DNA of 5,608 bases from NCBI RefSeq assembly GCF_943914615.1, contig NZ_CALUCS010000042.1:1-5608 (forward strand). Reading direction: 5' to 3'. This DNA comes from an uncultured Corynebacterium sp. (GTDB lineage: Bacteria; Actinomycetota; Actinomycetes; Mycobacteriales; Mycobacteriaceae). This document shows positions 1 to 5,061 of this stretch, piece after piece. Numbering within the stretch: the first letter of the stretch is position 1; each line of letters starts with the position of its first letter. The notes below the pieces were generated by a model. It was not told where the DNA came from, ran no database searches, and worked only from the letters and a program-made list of their open reading frames with translations. Position numbers and translations under genes: made by a program.

Positions 1-20
1 CTACCGAGGTAGATGGGTGG

Positions 21-105
<85 letters not shown>

Positions 106-111
106 AAAAAG

Positions 112-129
112 AACGCGGACAACCGCGTT
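112..129 (-). other. Terminator-like stem-loop in the tRNA-Leu leader
   Basis: AACGCGG (112-118) and CCGCGTT (123-129) form a perfect 7-bp inverted repeat around a 4-nt loop. Read on the minus strand, the stem is followed by CTTTTT (111-106) and then directly by the first base of the tRNA at 105. It therefore looks like a short intrinsic terminator or an RNA-processing hairpin just before the mature 5' end. What is seen is the hairpin and the T-run. Its role, whether stopping upstream read-through, attenuation or presenting the leader for processing, is inference. Confidence 0.5.
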
Positions 130-138
130 TCCCTCTTC

Positions 139-163
139 ATGCTAGCAAGCAACCCAGTGTCAA
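139..163 (-). promoter_or_regulatory. Candidate promoter of tRNA-Leu
   Basis: On the minus strand a TTGACA hexamer lies at 163-158, and a GCTAGCAT block (TAGCAT at 144-139) resembles the corynebacterial extended -10. The 13-nt spacing between them is shorter than the usual 16-18, so the two may not be used together. Transcription starting near 132 would include the 112-129 hairpin in the leader. This is a weak call based only on motif resemblance and position. Confidence 0.3.
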
Positions 164-190
164 AAGAAATTAGGCGTAAAAGGCAGTACA

Positions 191-200
191 GGTAGAATAT
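191..200 (+). promoter_or_regulatory. Extended -10 promoter placing transcription start at the GTG of the next gene
   Basis: GGTAGAATAT fits the corynebacterial -10 pattern gnTAnaaT, with the hexamer TAGAAT at 193-198. The GTG start of the following gene is at 207, 8 nt after the hexamer, so the first transcribed base should fall at about 204-207. There is no Shine-Dalgarno-like AGGAG before the GTG. Together these suggest a leaderless or nearly leaderless mRNA. The -35 (TTAGGC at 170-175, 17-nt spacer) is poor, as is common in this group. Confidence 0.55.
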
Positions 201-206
201 TGCAGT

Positions 207-650
207 GTGAACGAACACTCAGACAATGACGGTAAGGCACCTGCCCACCCGTTTCCGCTCCGCGTTCGCATCATCCAAATCATCTTCCTAATCCTGGCGG
301 TCATTGCCACCCTCCTGCTGGCGTGGTGGCAGTGGGATCGTTGGCAGTCCAACGGCGGCAGCTTCCAGAACCTGGGTTATGCCATCCAGTGGCCGATCTT
401 CGGCATCTTCTTCGTCGTGGCATACCGCAAGTACATCCAGTACGAAAAGGAGCGCCTACTGGGAGACGAAGCCCCAGCAGCCCCTACCCTGCCGACCGAT
501 GAGATCACCGAGGTGCCGGAAGACTTCCTGCAGGCCGAAGAGCGTGCCGAAGAGACTGAGGATATTTGGGTAGATGATAGGCGCAAGCGGGCGCGCATGA
601 GGGCGTCCAAAAATAACGAGCGCAAGAACAACGACCAGAAAGGGCACTAA
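207..650 (+). CDS. Small two-pass membrane protein, LprD (Rv1343c)-like
   Basis: This is a 147-residue protein of unknown function. The short polar N-terminus (1-19) is followed by a first membrane segment at about 20-41, then the conserved-looking motif WWQWDRWQ (40-47), GGSFQNLGYAIQWP (50-63) and a second segment at about 60-73 ending in YRKYIQYE. The C-terminal half is a charged cytoplasmic-type tail: acidic from 98 to 124 (many Glu), then basic RRKRARMR and Asn/Lys-rich. From memory, the middle matches a family found beside DUF3817 genes in mycobacteria, named lprD in M. tuberculosis. The lipoprotein label cannot apply here because this protein has no cysteine at all. The GTG start at 207 is chosen because it sits at the expected transcription start of the TAGAAT promoter. 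It is followed after 3 nt by the DUF3817 gene, so the two are surely co-transcribed. Confidence 0.85.
   Translation: MNEHSDNDGKAPAHPFPLRVRIIQIIFLILAVIATLLLAWWQWDRWQSNGGSFQNLGYAIQWPIFGIFFVVAYRKYIQYEKERLLGDEAPAAPTLPTDEITEVPEDFLQAEERAEETEDIWVDDRRKRARMRASKNNERKNNDQKGH
637..644 (+). promoter_or_regulatory. Ribosome binding site of the DUF3817 gene
   Basis: AGAAAGGG ends 9 nt before the ATG at 654. It lies inside the last codons of the preceding gene, which supports translation of both genes from one mRNA and fixes the ATG as the start. Confidence 0.7.
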
Positions 651-653
651 GCA

Positions 654-1019
654 ATGACCAACGAGCAGACCCCTGCTATTCACCCGGAGCGCCAGGCGCG
701 CGTGGCGAAGTCGCTGAGGTTTTACTCCGTGGCGGCAGTGGTTACGGGTATTTGGCTGCTGATTCTGGTGGTGGAGATGATTGTTAAAAATCTGATCCTC
801 GGCAGCGAGAATGCGCCGGAGTGGTTTAGCTACATCGGACCGGCGCACGGGTTGGTGTTTATGGTGTACGTGATTTCCTGCCTGGATCTGGGCACGAAGG
901 CACGCTGGGAGCCGTCAAAGTGGGTCACCACGATGCTGGCGGGTGTGGTGCCTTTCTTGAGCTTCGTAGTGGAGAAGAAGCGCCGCGACGAGGTTAAGGC
1001 CGCCTTCCAGCTGGACTAG
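654..1019 (+). CDS. DUF3817 family integral membrane protein
   Basis: The 121-residue protein has three predicted membrane segments at about 22-42, 60-78 and 89-106. The family signature is clear: a first helix followed by a Lys (K45), then the GPAHGLVFMVYV stretch at 62-73 with the central His, a KxRWEPSKW turn at 82-90, and a VVPFLSFVVEKK end at 98-109. DUF3817 proteins are small actinobacterial and bacillal membrane proteins of unknown function. Length and layout are normal for the family, so nothing looks truncated. It follows the LprD-like gene by 3 nt, an arrangement I recall as conserved in mycobacteria (Rv1342c-Rv1343c), which suggests the two proteins work together in the membrane. 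The gene ends 3 nt before the convergent M20 peptidase gene. The family call is strong; no function can be proposed. Confidence 0.9.
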   Translation: MTNEQTPAIHPERQARVAKSLRFYSVAAVVTGIWLLILVVEMIVKNLILGSENAPEWFSYIGPAHGLVFMVYVISCLDLGTKARWEPSKWVTTMLAGVVPFLSFVVEKKRRDEVKAAFQLD

Positions 1020-1022
1020 CGG

Positions 1023-2417
1023 CTACTCGACCAGCGAGGTTTCGACGGCGACAGCGTCGATCTCCTCGTCGGTCGGCACGGGCGCACCCATCGCGTGCGG
1101 TTCGGCTTCCGGCTTCTCCCAAGTGGACTGCAGGCAGGCCAGAATCGCAACGGCCGCCGCGCGAGTGGAGACCTGCAGAGTAGAAAGATCCGGCAGGAAG
1201 CCTGGGTTGTGGTTGGTGGGGATATCAATATCCAGCCGCCCGGCGGACTCGGCGCGCTGCCACTGGCGGCGCGGAGTAATACCGATGGTCCAAAGCATGT
1301 AGGGGCAGCCGAAGGACTTCGGGATCACTGAGAAGTCCTCGGAGGCTGTCCAGGGTTCCATCTCTAGGGAATCCTCGCCGAAGGTGTGATCGAAGTGGGG
1401 GCGGACAACGTCGTAGACCTCCGGGGCGTTGTCTGTAGCGCCCAGCAAGCCAACGAATTTGAAGTCCGGCTCGCGGTCGGCACCAGCGGCCATGGCCTCG
1501 GCACGCACCACGCGCTTGATGGCATCCACACACTTCTGGCGCAGCTCTTCGTCGTAGAAGCGGCAGGATAGGGAGATCTTCGCGGAGTCGGGGATCACGT
1601 TGTTCGCCTTACCGGCTTCCACCGAGGCGACGGTGATCACCGCGAACTTATTCGGCGGCACTTCGCGAGAAACGATCGTCTGCAGTTTCATCACCGTCGA
1701 AGCCGCCAGCACCACCGGGTCAACGGAGCGGTGTGGCATGGAGGCGTGCGCGCCGCGACCGTGGAGGGTGATTTCGATGGTAGTGGAGGACGTCATCACC
1801 GGGCCGGGCGCGGAGTAAACCTGGCCCGCTGGGCCGGCGACGATGTGTTGCGCCAGGCAGACGTCGGGCCGGGGGATGATGCCGCCCAAACCGTCGGAGA
1901 CCATCTTGTGCGCGCCGATGGACGCCTCTTCGGCCGGCTGGAATAGTGCCACGACCGTACCGGACCAGCGGGCACGCTCTTCGTCGAGGATGCGCATGGC
2001 GCCTAGCAGACTTGTGGTGTGCTGGTCGTGGCCACAGGCATGCATGGTTGCCACGCGCTCGCCGGAAGCGTTGAGCTGTGAGTACGTGGAGGCGTAGTCC
2101 ACGCCGGTTTTCTCCGCGACGGGCAGGCCATCGAAGTCAGCGCGCATCAGCACTGTCGGCCCGTCGCCGTTTTCCAGCACGGCGGTGATGCCGTAGCCGC
2201 CGATGTTCGTGGTGATCTCCCAGTCCGGAAAGTTTTCCAGCTCCTTGGCGATCCGCTGCGCGGTAACTTCCTCTGCTCCCGAGAGTTCGGGGTGCTGGTG
2301 GAAGAACTTGTACACGTCTTCCATCCAGCTGAGGTCGGCCTGCGACCCGGCCACGATGCCGCTGGGGCTTGTGGGGCTATAGGTGGCCTGGTCGCTGTCT
2401 GTGCCGGGGGCGGTCAC
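1023..2417 (-). CDS. M20D family metal-dependent amidohydrolase (aminoacylase/carboxypeptidase type)
   Basis: This 464-residue protein probably cleaves an amide bond of an N-acyl amino acid or a small peptide in the cytosol; no signal peptide is visible. Motifs of the family in order are HPELSG at 42-47, RADFDGLP at 92-99, MHACGHD at 125-131, FQPAEE at 159-164, QH at 190-191 and TNHNPGF at 401-407. By comparison with plant and bacterial M20D enzymes, C128, H130, E164, H191 and H403 should bind the metals and E163 be the catalytic base, so the active site is complete. The dimerisation (lid) domain spans about 204-320, beginning with ITLHGRGAHAS. The GTG start at 2417 is preferred over the ATG at 2498 because AAAGGA lies 8 nt upstream and a likely promoter lies between the two. 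The family includes AgaA, the skin-corynebacterial aminoacylase acting on N-acylglutamine odour precursors. Substrate cannot be read from the sequence. The gene has a 177-nt leader region separating it from rdgB. Confidence 0.92.
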   Translation of the reverse strand: MTAPGTDSDQATYSPTSPSGIVAGSQADLSWMEDVYKFFHQHPELSGAEEVTAQRIAKELENFPDWEITTNIGGYGITAVLENGDGPTVLMRADFDGLPVAEKTGVDYASTYSQLNASGERVATMHACGHDQHTTSLLGAMRILDEERARWSGTVVALFQPAEEASIGAHKMVSDGLGGIIPRPDVCLAQHIVAGPAGQVYSAPGPVMTSSTTIEITLHGRGAHASMPHRSVDPVVLAASTVMKLQTIVSREVPPNKFAVITVASVEAGKANNVIPDSAKISLSCRFYDEELRQKCVDAIKRVVRAEAMAAGADREPDFKFVGLLGATDNAPEVYDVVRPHFDHTFGEDSLEMEPWTASEDFSVIPKSFGCPYMLWTIGITPRRQWQRAESAGRLDIDIPTNHNPGFLPDLSTLQVSTRAAAVAILACLQSTWEKPEAEPHAMGAPVPTDEEIDAVAVETSLVE

Positions 2418-2425
2418 GCGAGGAA

Positions 2426-2431
2426 TCCTTT
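2426..2431 (-). promoter_or_regulatory. Ribosome binding site deciding the M20 gene start
   Basis: On the minus strand AAAGGA (2431-2426) lies 8 nt before the GTG at 2417. This is close to the ideal corynebacterial signal and argues against the upstream in-frame ATG at 2498, whose G-rich upstream stretch is 12 nt away. Confidence 0.75.
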
Positions 2432-2480
2432 CGCTGGTTTGTTGTTTCTTTGGGTTACATGTTCGGGCTTGCCTTGCCCC

Positions 2481-2486
2481 ATCATA
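2481..2486 (-). promoter_or_regulatory. Probable -10 element of the M20 amidohydrolase gene
   Basis: TATGAT followed by GGG on the minus strand matches the corynebacterial TAnnnTgg pattern. It would start transcription near 2474, giving a leader of about 57 nt before the GTG at 2417. No good -35 is seen. Its location downstream of the alternative ATG (2498) supports the shorter protein. Confidence 0.4.
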
Positions 2487-2522
2487 CGTGGGTTGCATAC
2501 ACCCGGCGCCTCCCCCTGCTGC

Positions 2523-2594
2523 GCGCTGAACGCCGTACTCGGCGGCGCGCTGGGCGCCGGGCTTAGAGGCGTGCTGGGCACCAGCCTTGCCGCT
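2523..2594. repeat. Three degenerate 24-bp tandem units between rdgB and the M20 gene
   Basis: Related units begin at 2523 (GCGCTGAACGCC), 2547 (GCGCTGGGCGCC) and 2571 (GTGCTGGGCACC), exactly 24 bp apart. By hand alignment units 1 and 2 agree at 17 of 24 positions and units 2 and 3 at 15 of 24. The cores of units 2 and 3 are self-complementary or nearly so (GGCGCC; GGTGCC in the other sense). The block ends at the rdgB stop codon. No T-run follows, so it is not an ordinary intrinsic terminator. No gene is seen in 2418-2594. Confidence 0.4.
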
Positions 2595-3248
2595 TTAATC
2601 CGCCAGCTGCGCCAGAATCTCCACCAGCTGGCGAAGGGCTTTGCCGCGGTGGGAGACGGCATCCTTCTGCTCCGCCGTCAGCTCGCCTGCGGACTTACCG
2701 GCCAGTTGTTCTTCATGGCCTTCTGGCAGCTCGTCGGGGGCGAACAGCGGGTCATAGCCGAAGCCGCCCTCGCCCTGCTCGGCGCGCAGCACCCGGCCGT
2801 ACCAACGCCCTTCCACGGCGTACTCGGTCTCCATGCCGCGCGCTGCCGCGACGTCGGCGGGCAGCTGCAGCACGCAGGAGGATACGAAGTGTGCCCCACG
2901 CCGCTCGTCCGGCACGTCCCCCATCTGCGCCAGCAACAGGTCGTTGTTGGCCTTGTCGTCGCCGTGGCCGCCGGACCACCGGGCGCTCAGCACGCCCGGC
3001 ATACCGTTCAGTGCATCGACGGCAAGCCCGGAATCATCGGCAATCGTCGGCAGGCCGGTGTGGCGCACGCCGTCGTTGGTTTTAATCCGCGCGTTGTCTA
3101 CGAACGTCGCGCCGGTTTCCGGGGTTTCCGGGTATTCCGGCACGTCCCCCAGTCCAACGAGTTCGATGCCGGTCACGTTCGCCGCTTCCAGCATGCGGTT
3201 CAGCTCCGCCAGCTTCTTCTTATTCCTTGAGGCCACCAGTACCCGCAC
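2595..3248 (-). CDS. rdgB: RdgB/HAM1 family dITP/XTP pyrophosphatase
   Basis: The 217-residue house-cleaning enzyme hydrolyses dITP, ITP and XTP to the monophosphate and pyrophosphate in the cytosol, keeping deaminated purines out of DNA and RNA. Family motifs in order are VLVASRNKKKLAEL at 3-16 (nucleotide and phosphate binding), ETGATFVDNARIK at 44-56, ADDSGLAVDALNGMPG at 70-85 with D71/D72 for Mg2+, GFGYDPLF at 162-169 and SHRGKAL at 199-205. Length and motif spacing are normal, with a slightly extended Gly/Glu-rich loop at 176-188. The GTG start at 3248 is chosen because GGGGAG lies 7 nt upstream and residues from there align with the family N-terminus. The frame stays open further upstream only because it shadows the end of rph. 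It follows rph by 41 nt and is very likely in the same transcript. Confidence 0.96.
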   Translation of the reverse strand: MRVLVASRNKKKLAELNRMLEAANVTGIELVGLGDVPEYPETPETGATFVDNARIKTNDGVRHTGLPTIADDSGLAVDALNGMPGVLSARWSGGHGDDKANNDLLLAQMGDVPDERRGAHFVSSCVLQLPADVAAARGMETEYAVEGRWYGRVLRAEQGEGGFGYDPLFAPDELPEGHEEQLAGKSAGELTAEQKDAVSHRGKALRQLVEILAQLAD

Positions 3249-3255
3249 GGTGCTA

Positions 3256-3261
3256 CTCCCC
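3256..3261 (-). promoter_or_regulatory. Ribosome binding site of rdgB
   Basis: GGGGAG on the minus strand, preceded by AA, ends 7 nt before the GTG at 3248. It identifies the true start within a frame that is open back to about 3500. Confidence 0.75.
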
Positions 3262-3289
3262 TTCTTTTGTCGCGTTTGCTCTTGCTGCT

Positions 3290-4060
3290 CTAGAGTTCCG
3301 GCGCCAGCGCCGCCCGCTGCGCCTCGATAAGCTCGCGTAGGCCGCCTTCGGCCAGGTCCAGCAGGGTGTTTAGCTCCTCGCGAGTGAACTCCGCATTCTC
3401 GCCGGTTCCCTGGATCTCCACGAAGCGCCCCTCGGCCGTCATGGCCACGTTCATGTCCACGTCCGCCCGCGAGTCTTCCTCGTACGGCAGGTCGAGGCAC
3501 GGCACGCCGTCGATGATGCCCACGGATACTGCGGCGACGGGTGCGCGTAGCGGTTGCCCTGGTACGACGCCCCTAGCTTGCAGCACGGCCAGCGCATCAG
3601 CCAGAGCCACGTAGGCGCCGGTGATGGCTGCGGTGCGGGTGCCACCGTCAGCCTGCAGAACGTCGCAGTCGATGTTGACGGTGTTCTCCCCCAGTTCCTT
3701 CAGGTCAACGGCGGCGCGCAGTGCGCGGCCAACGAGGCGGGAGATCTCCTGGGTGCGCCCCTTGACCTTGCCCTTCATGGATTCGCGCGGCATGCGCTCG
3801 TGGGTAGAGGCGGGCAGCATCGCGTACTCGGCGGTCAGCCAACCTTCGCCGGAATCCTTCTTGAAGCGCGGCACGCCTTCTTCCACGCTGGCGGTGCACA
3901 TGACTCGGGTATTGCCGAATTCCACGAGCACGCTGCCTGCGGGGTTGCTGGTGAAACCGCGGGTGATACGCACTGGGCGTAGCTCGTTGGTGGCACGGCC
4001 GTCGGCGCGGGTGAAGTTGCTTCCTGCGTTGGAGGTGTTTTCTACGTTGGTTTCCGTCAT
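3290..4060 (-). CDS. rph: Ribonuclease PH
   Basis: This 256-residue phosphate-dependent 3'-5' exoribonuclease trims precursor tRNA 3' ends and works as a ring of six subunits in the cytosol. Visible motifs are TRADGRATNELRPVRI at 17-32, VLVEFGNTRVMCTASVEEGVP at 44-64, WLTAEYAMLPAST at 74-86, the ADGGTRTAAITGAY phosphate-binding loop at 137-150 with R142, and LDLPYEEDSRADVDMNV at 189-205 with the metal-binding acidic residues. The ATG at 4060 gives about 16 residues before the usual family start and is the only sensible start. No Shine-Dalgarno sequence precedes it. TAGACT at 4074-4069 lies 8 nt upstream, so a leaderless mRNA is possible. It is 77 nt downstream of the MBL hydrolase gene and 41 nt upstream of rdgB, an arrangement standard in actinobacteria. 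Since it matures tRNA 3' ends, note that the nearby tRNA-Leu already encodes CCA. Confidence 0.97.
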   Translation of the reverse strand: MTETNVENTSNAGSNFTRADGRATNELRPVRITRGFTSNPAGSVLVEFGNTRVMCTASVEEGVPRFKKDSGEGWLTAEYAMLPASTHERMPRESMKGKVKGRTQEISRLVGRALRAAVDLKELGENTVNIDCDVLQADGGTRTAAITGAYVALADALAVLQARGVVPGQPLRAPVAAVSVGIIDGVPCLDLPYEEDSRADVDMNVAMTAEGRFVEIQGTGENAEFTREELNTLLDLAEGGLRELIEAQRAALAPEL

Positions 4061-4068
4061 GGGGCTTA

Positions 4069-4074
4069 AGTCTA
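4069..4074 (-). promoter_or_regulatory. Possible -10 element just before rph
   Basis: TAGACT on the minus strand lies 8 nt before the rph ATG, the distance expected for a leaderless transcript, and there is no ribosome binding site. No -35 is recognisable. It could be a secondary promoter inside the MBL-rph-rdgB unit. Motif-only evidence. Confidence 0.25.
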
Positions 4075-4137
4075 CTAGCCGCCCCGGACAAGCTATCCGC
4101 CGATGCTTTGGCAGCAGCTTAGAAGATCCCCTGGCTT

Positions 4138-4947
4138 CTAGCCGACAGATAGGCGCATGCCTGGGCGAGCGACAAGGATCTCGCCGCCGTAGTGGCGGGC
4201 CGCGCCGCGGACCGCCGCGTCTGCGTCGCCCCATGGCGGGATGTGGGTGAGCACGAGCTTGCCCACGCCTGCTGCCTGTGCCGCACGGCCTGCGTCTTCA
4301 CCGGAGATATGCATGCCGGTGGGCTGGCCATCCGCCTTTTCACCCCAAGTGGCTTCGCAGAGGAATACGTCTGCTCCCGCTGCGATGTGGGCCAGGTTAT
4401 CGGTCCAGGCAGTGTCCCCCGAGTACACCAGGGAGTTACCTGCGTTGTCTTCCACGCGCAGTAGGTAGGCCTCTGTGGGGTGTACGGCGGTGGCGGCGTA
4501 CAGGGTGAATGGGCCGATGGGGTGGGCCGGGTACGTGGTGGCGTCGAAAAGCCCCTCGCCTACCTTGTAGACGTTGATGTCGAAGGTGTCGGTGAAGTCG
4601 TCGGGGCGTTCGGGGGCGTCGGCGCCGGCTGCGGAGAGGTGGCGGTGGGCGATGGTGGGGCCGAGTAGTTGGTGGCGTTGGGGGGAGGAGGCTGTGGGGT
4701 GAAATCGGCGCCAGACAAGGAGTGAGGGGAAGTCTAGGCAGTGGTCGGCGTGCATGTGGCTGAAGGCGACGTGGCAGGCGGAGGGGTCGATGTCTTCGGC
4801 GCGTTGCATGGCGCTGAGTACGCCGGGGCCGCAGTCGAGGAGGAGGTGGTCGGTGGTGGCCGTGGTTGTGTCGCGGACGATGTATCCCGATGCTGCGCTA
4901 TCGGGTCCTTCGACGCTTCCGGAGCATCCCAGCACTACCAGTTCCAT
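4138..4947 (-). CDS. Metallo-beta-lactamase-fold hydrolase, Rv1339-like (possible cyclic nucleotide phosphodiesterase)
   Basis: The 269-residue protein carries the full metallo-beta-lactamase motif set: SHMHADH at 63-69 (H64, H66, D68, H69), H156 in AVHPTEAY, D178 in YSGDTAW, and H235 in LTHIPPW. The two-metal site is therefore intact. The N-terminus MELVVLGCSGSVEGPDSAASGY and the LDCGPG at 37-42 place it with RNase Z-like and phosphodiesterase branches. It lacks the long exosite arm of tRNase Z. Its place upstream of rph-rdgB matches Rv1339 of M. tuberculosis, reported as an atypical cAMP phosphodiesterase, so a cyclic-nucleotide hydrolase is the best guess; a tRNA or other phosphodiester substrate remains possible. 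The ATG at 4947 has no clear ribosome binding site. CAGAAT at 4961-4956 could give a near-leaderless transcript. Residues 30-127 use strikingly different codons from the rest of the gene. The enzyme class is firm; the substrate is inferred. Confidence 0.9.
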   Translation of the reverse strand: MELVVLGCSGSVEGPDSAASGYIVRDTTTATTDHLLLDCGPGVLSAMQRAEDIDPSACHVAFSHMHADHCLDFPSLLVWRRFHPTASSPQRHQLLGPTIAHRHLSAAGADAPERPDDFTDTFDINVYKVGEGLFDATTYPAHPIGPFTLYAATAVHPTEAYLLRVEDNAGNSLVYSGDTAWTDNLAHIAAGADVFLCEATWGEKADGQPTGMHISGEDAGRAAQAAGVGKLVLTHIPPWGDADAAVRGAARHYGGEILVARPGMRLSVG

Positions 4948-4955
4948 AGGTTGTC

Positions 4956-4977
4956 ATTCTGCCACGAAGCGGTGGCA
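4956..4977 (-). promoter_or_regulatory. Putative MBL-rph-rdgB promoter with an overlapping dyad
   Basis: CAGAAT (4961-4956, minus strand) lies 8 nt before the ATG at 4947 and is the best -10 candidate in the 38 nt between the terminator and the gene. It overlaps a perfect dyad, TGCCAC (4960-4965), 6-nt spacer, GTGGCA (4972-4977). A dyad in that position would suit an operator. A promoter is expected here because the strong terminator at 4986-5021 separates this unit from the surface protein gene. Regulator unknown. Confidence 0.35.
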
Positions 4978-4985
4978 AATGTGTG

Positions 4986-5021
4986 AAAGGGCGACCACCG
5001 TTGTGTTGGTGGTCGCCCTTT
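4986..5021 (-). terminator. Strong intrinsic terminator after the surface protein gene
   Basis: AAAGGGCGACCACC (4986-4999) and GGTGGTCGCCCTTT (5008-5021) are perfectly complementary over 14 bp around an 8-nt loop. The minus-strand transcript of the surface protein gene, whose stop is at 5085, would run into it and end in CCCTTT. On the plus strand the stem is followed by CTTT, giving TTTCTTT, so it may work in both directions. No plus-strand gene is seen to need it. Confidence 0.9.
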
Positions 5022-5061
5022 CTTTCGCGGGACTTGCCAGGATTGGCTGTTCCGCTAGGCG

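Noticed and set aside
1..12. CTACC/GGTAG hairpin downstream of the tRNA as its terminator
   Set aside because: The loop would be only 2 nt, there is no T-run, and it lies at the window edge.
456..848. Minus-strand 130-codon frame opposite the two membrane genes
   Set aside because: Both plus-strand genes have membrane helices and family motifs; this frame is their antisense shadow.
2414..2662. Minus-strand 82-codon frame bridging rdgB and the M20 leader
   Set aside because: It overlaps rdgB in another frame, has no ribosome binding site I can see, and its translation is low-complexity Pro/Ala/Ser.
2292..3230. Plus-strand open frame of 312 codons
   Set aside because: It runs opposite rdgB and the start of the M20 gene, both of which have clear family motifs. 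High GC makes long antisense open frames common, and its Gly/Ala/Arg/His-rich translation resembles no protein I know.
2595..3500. Extended rdgB frame suggesting an Rph-RdgB fusion
   Set aside because: The upstream part overlaps rph in a different frame and reads as Arg/Gly-rich shadow. A ribosome binding site and the family start are at 3248-3261.
3290..4234. Longer rph reading frame starting at 4234
   Set aside because: The extra residues are Arg/Pro-rich shadow of the MBL gene end. The family N-terminus begins just after the ATG at 4060.
4982..4997. GlxR (CRP-type) site TGTGA-N6 near the MBL gene
   Set aside because: Only the TGTGA half-site is present; the second half reads GACCA rather than TCACA.
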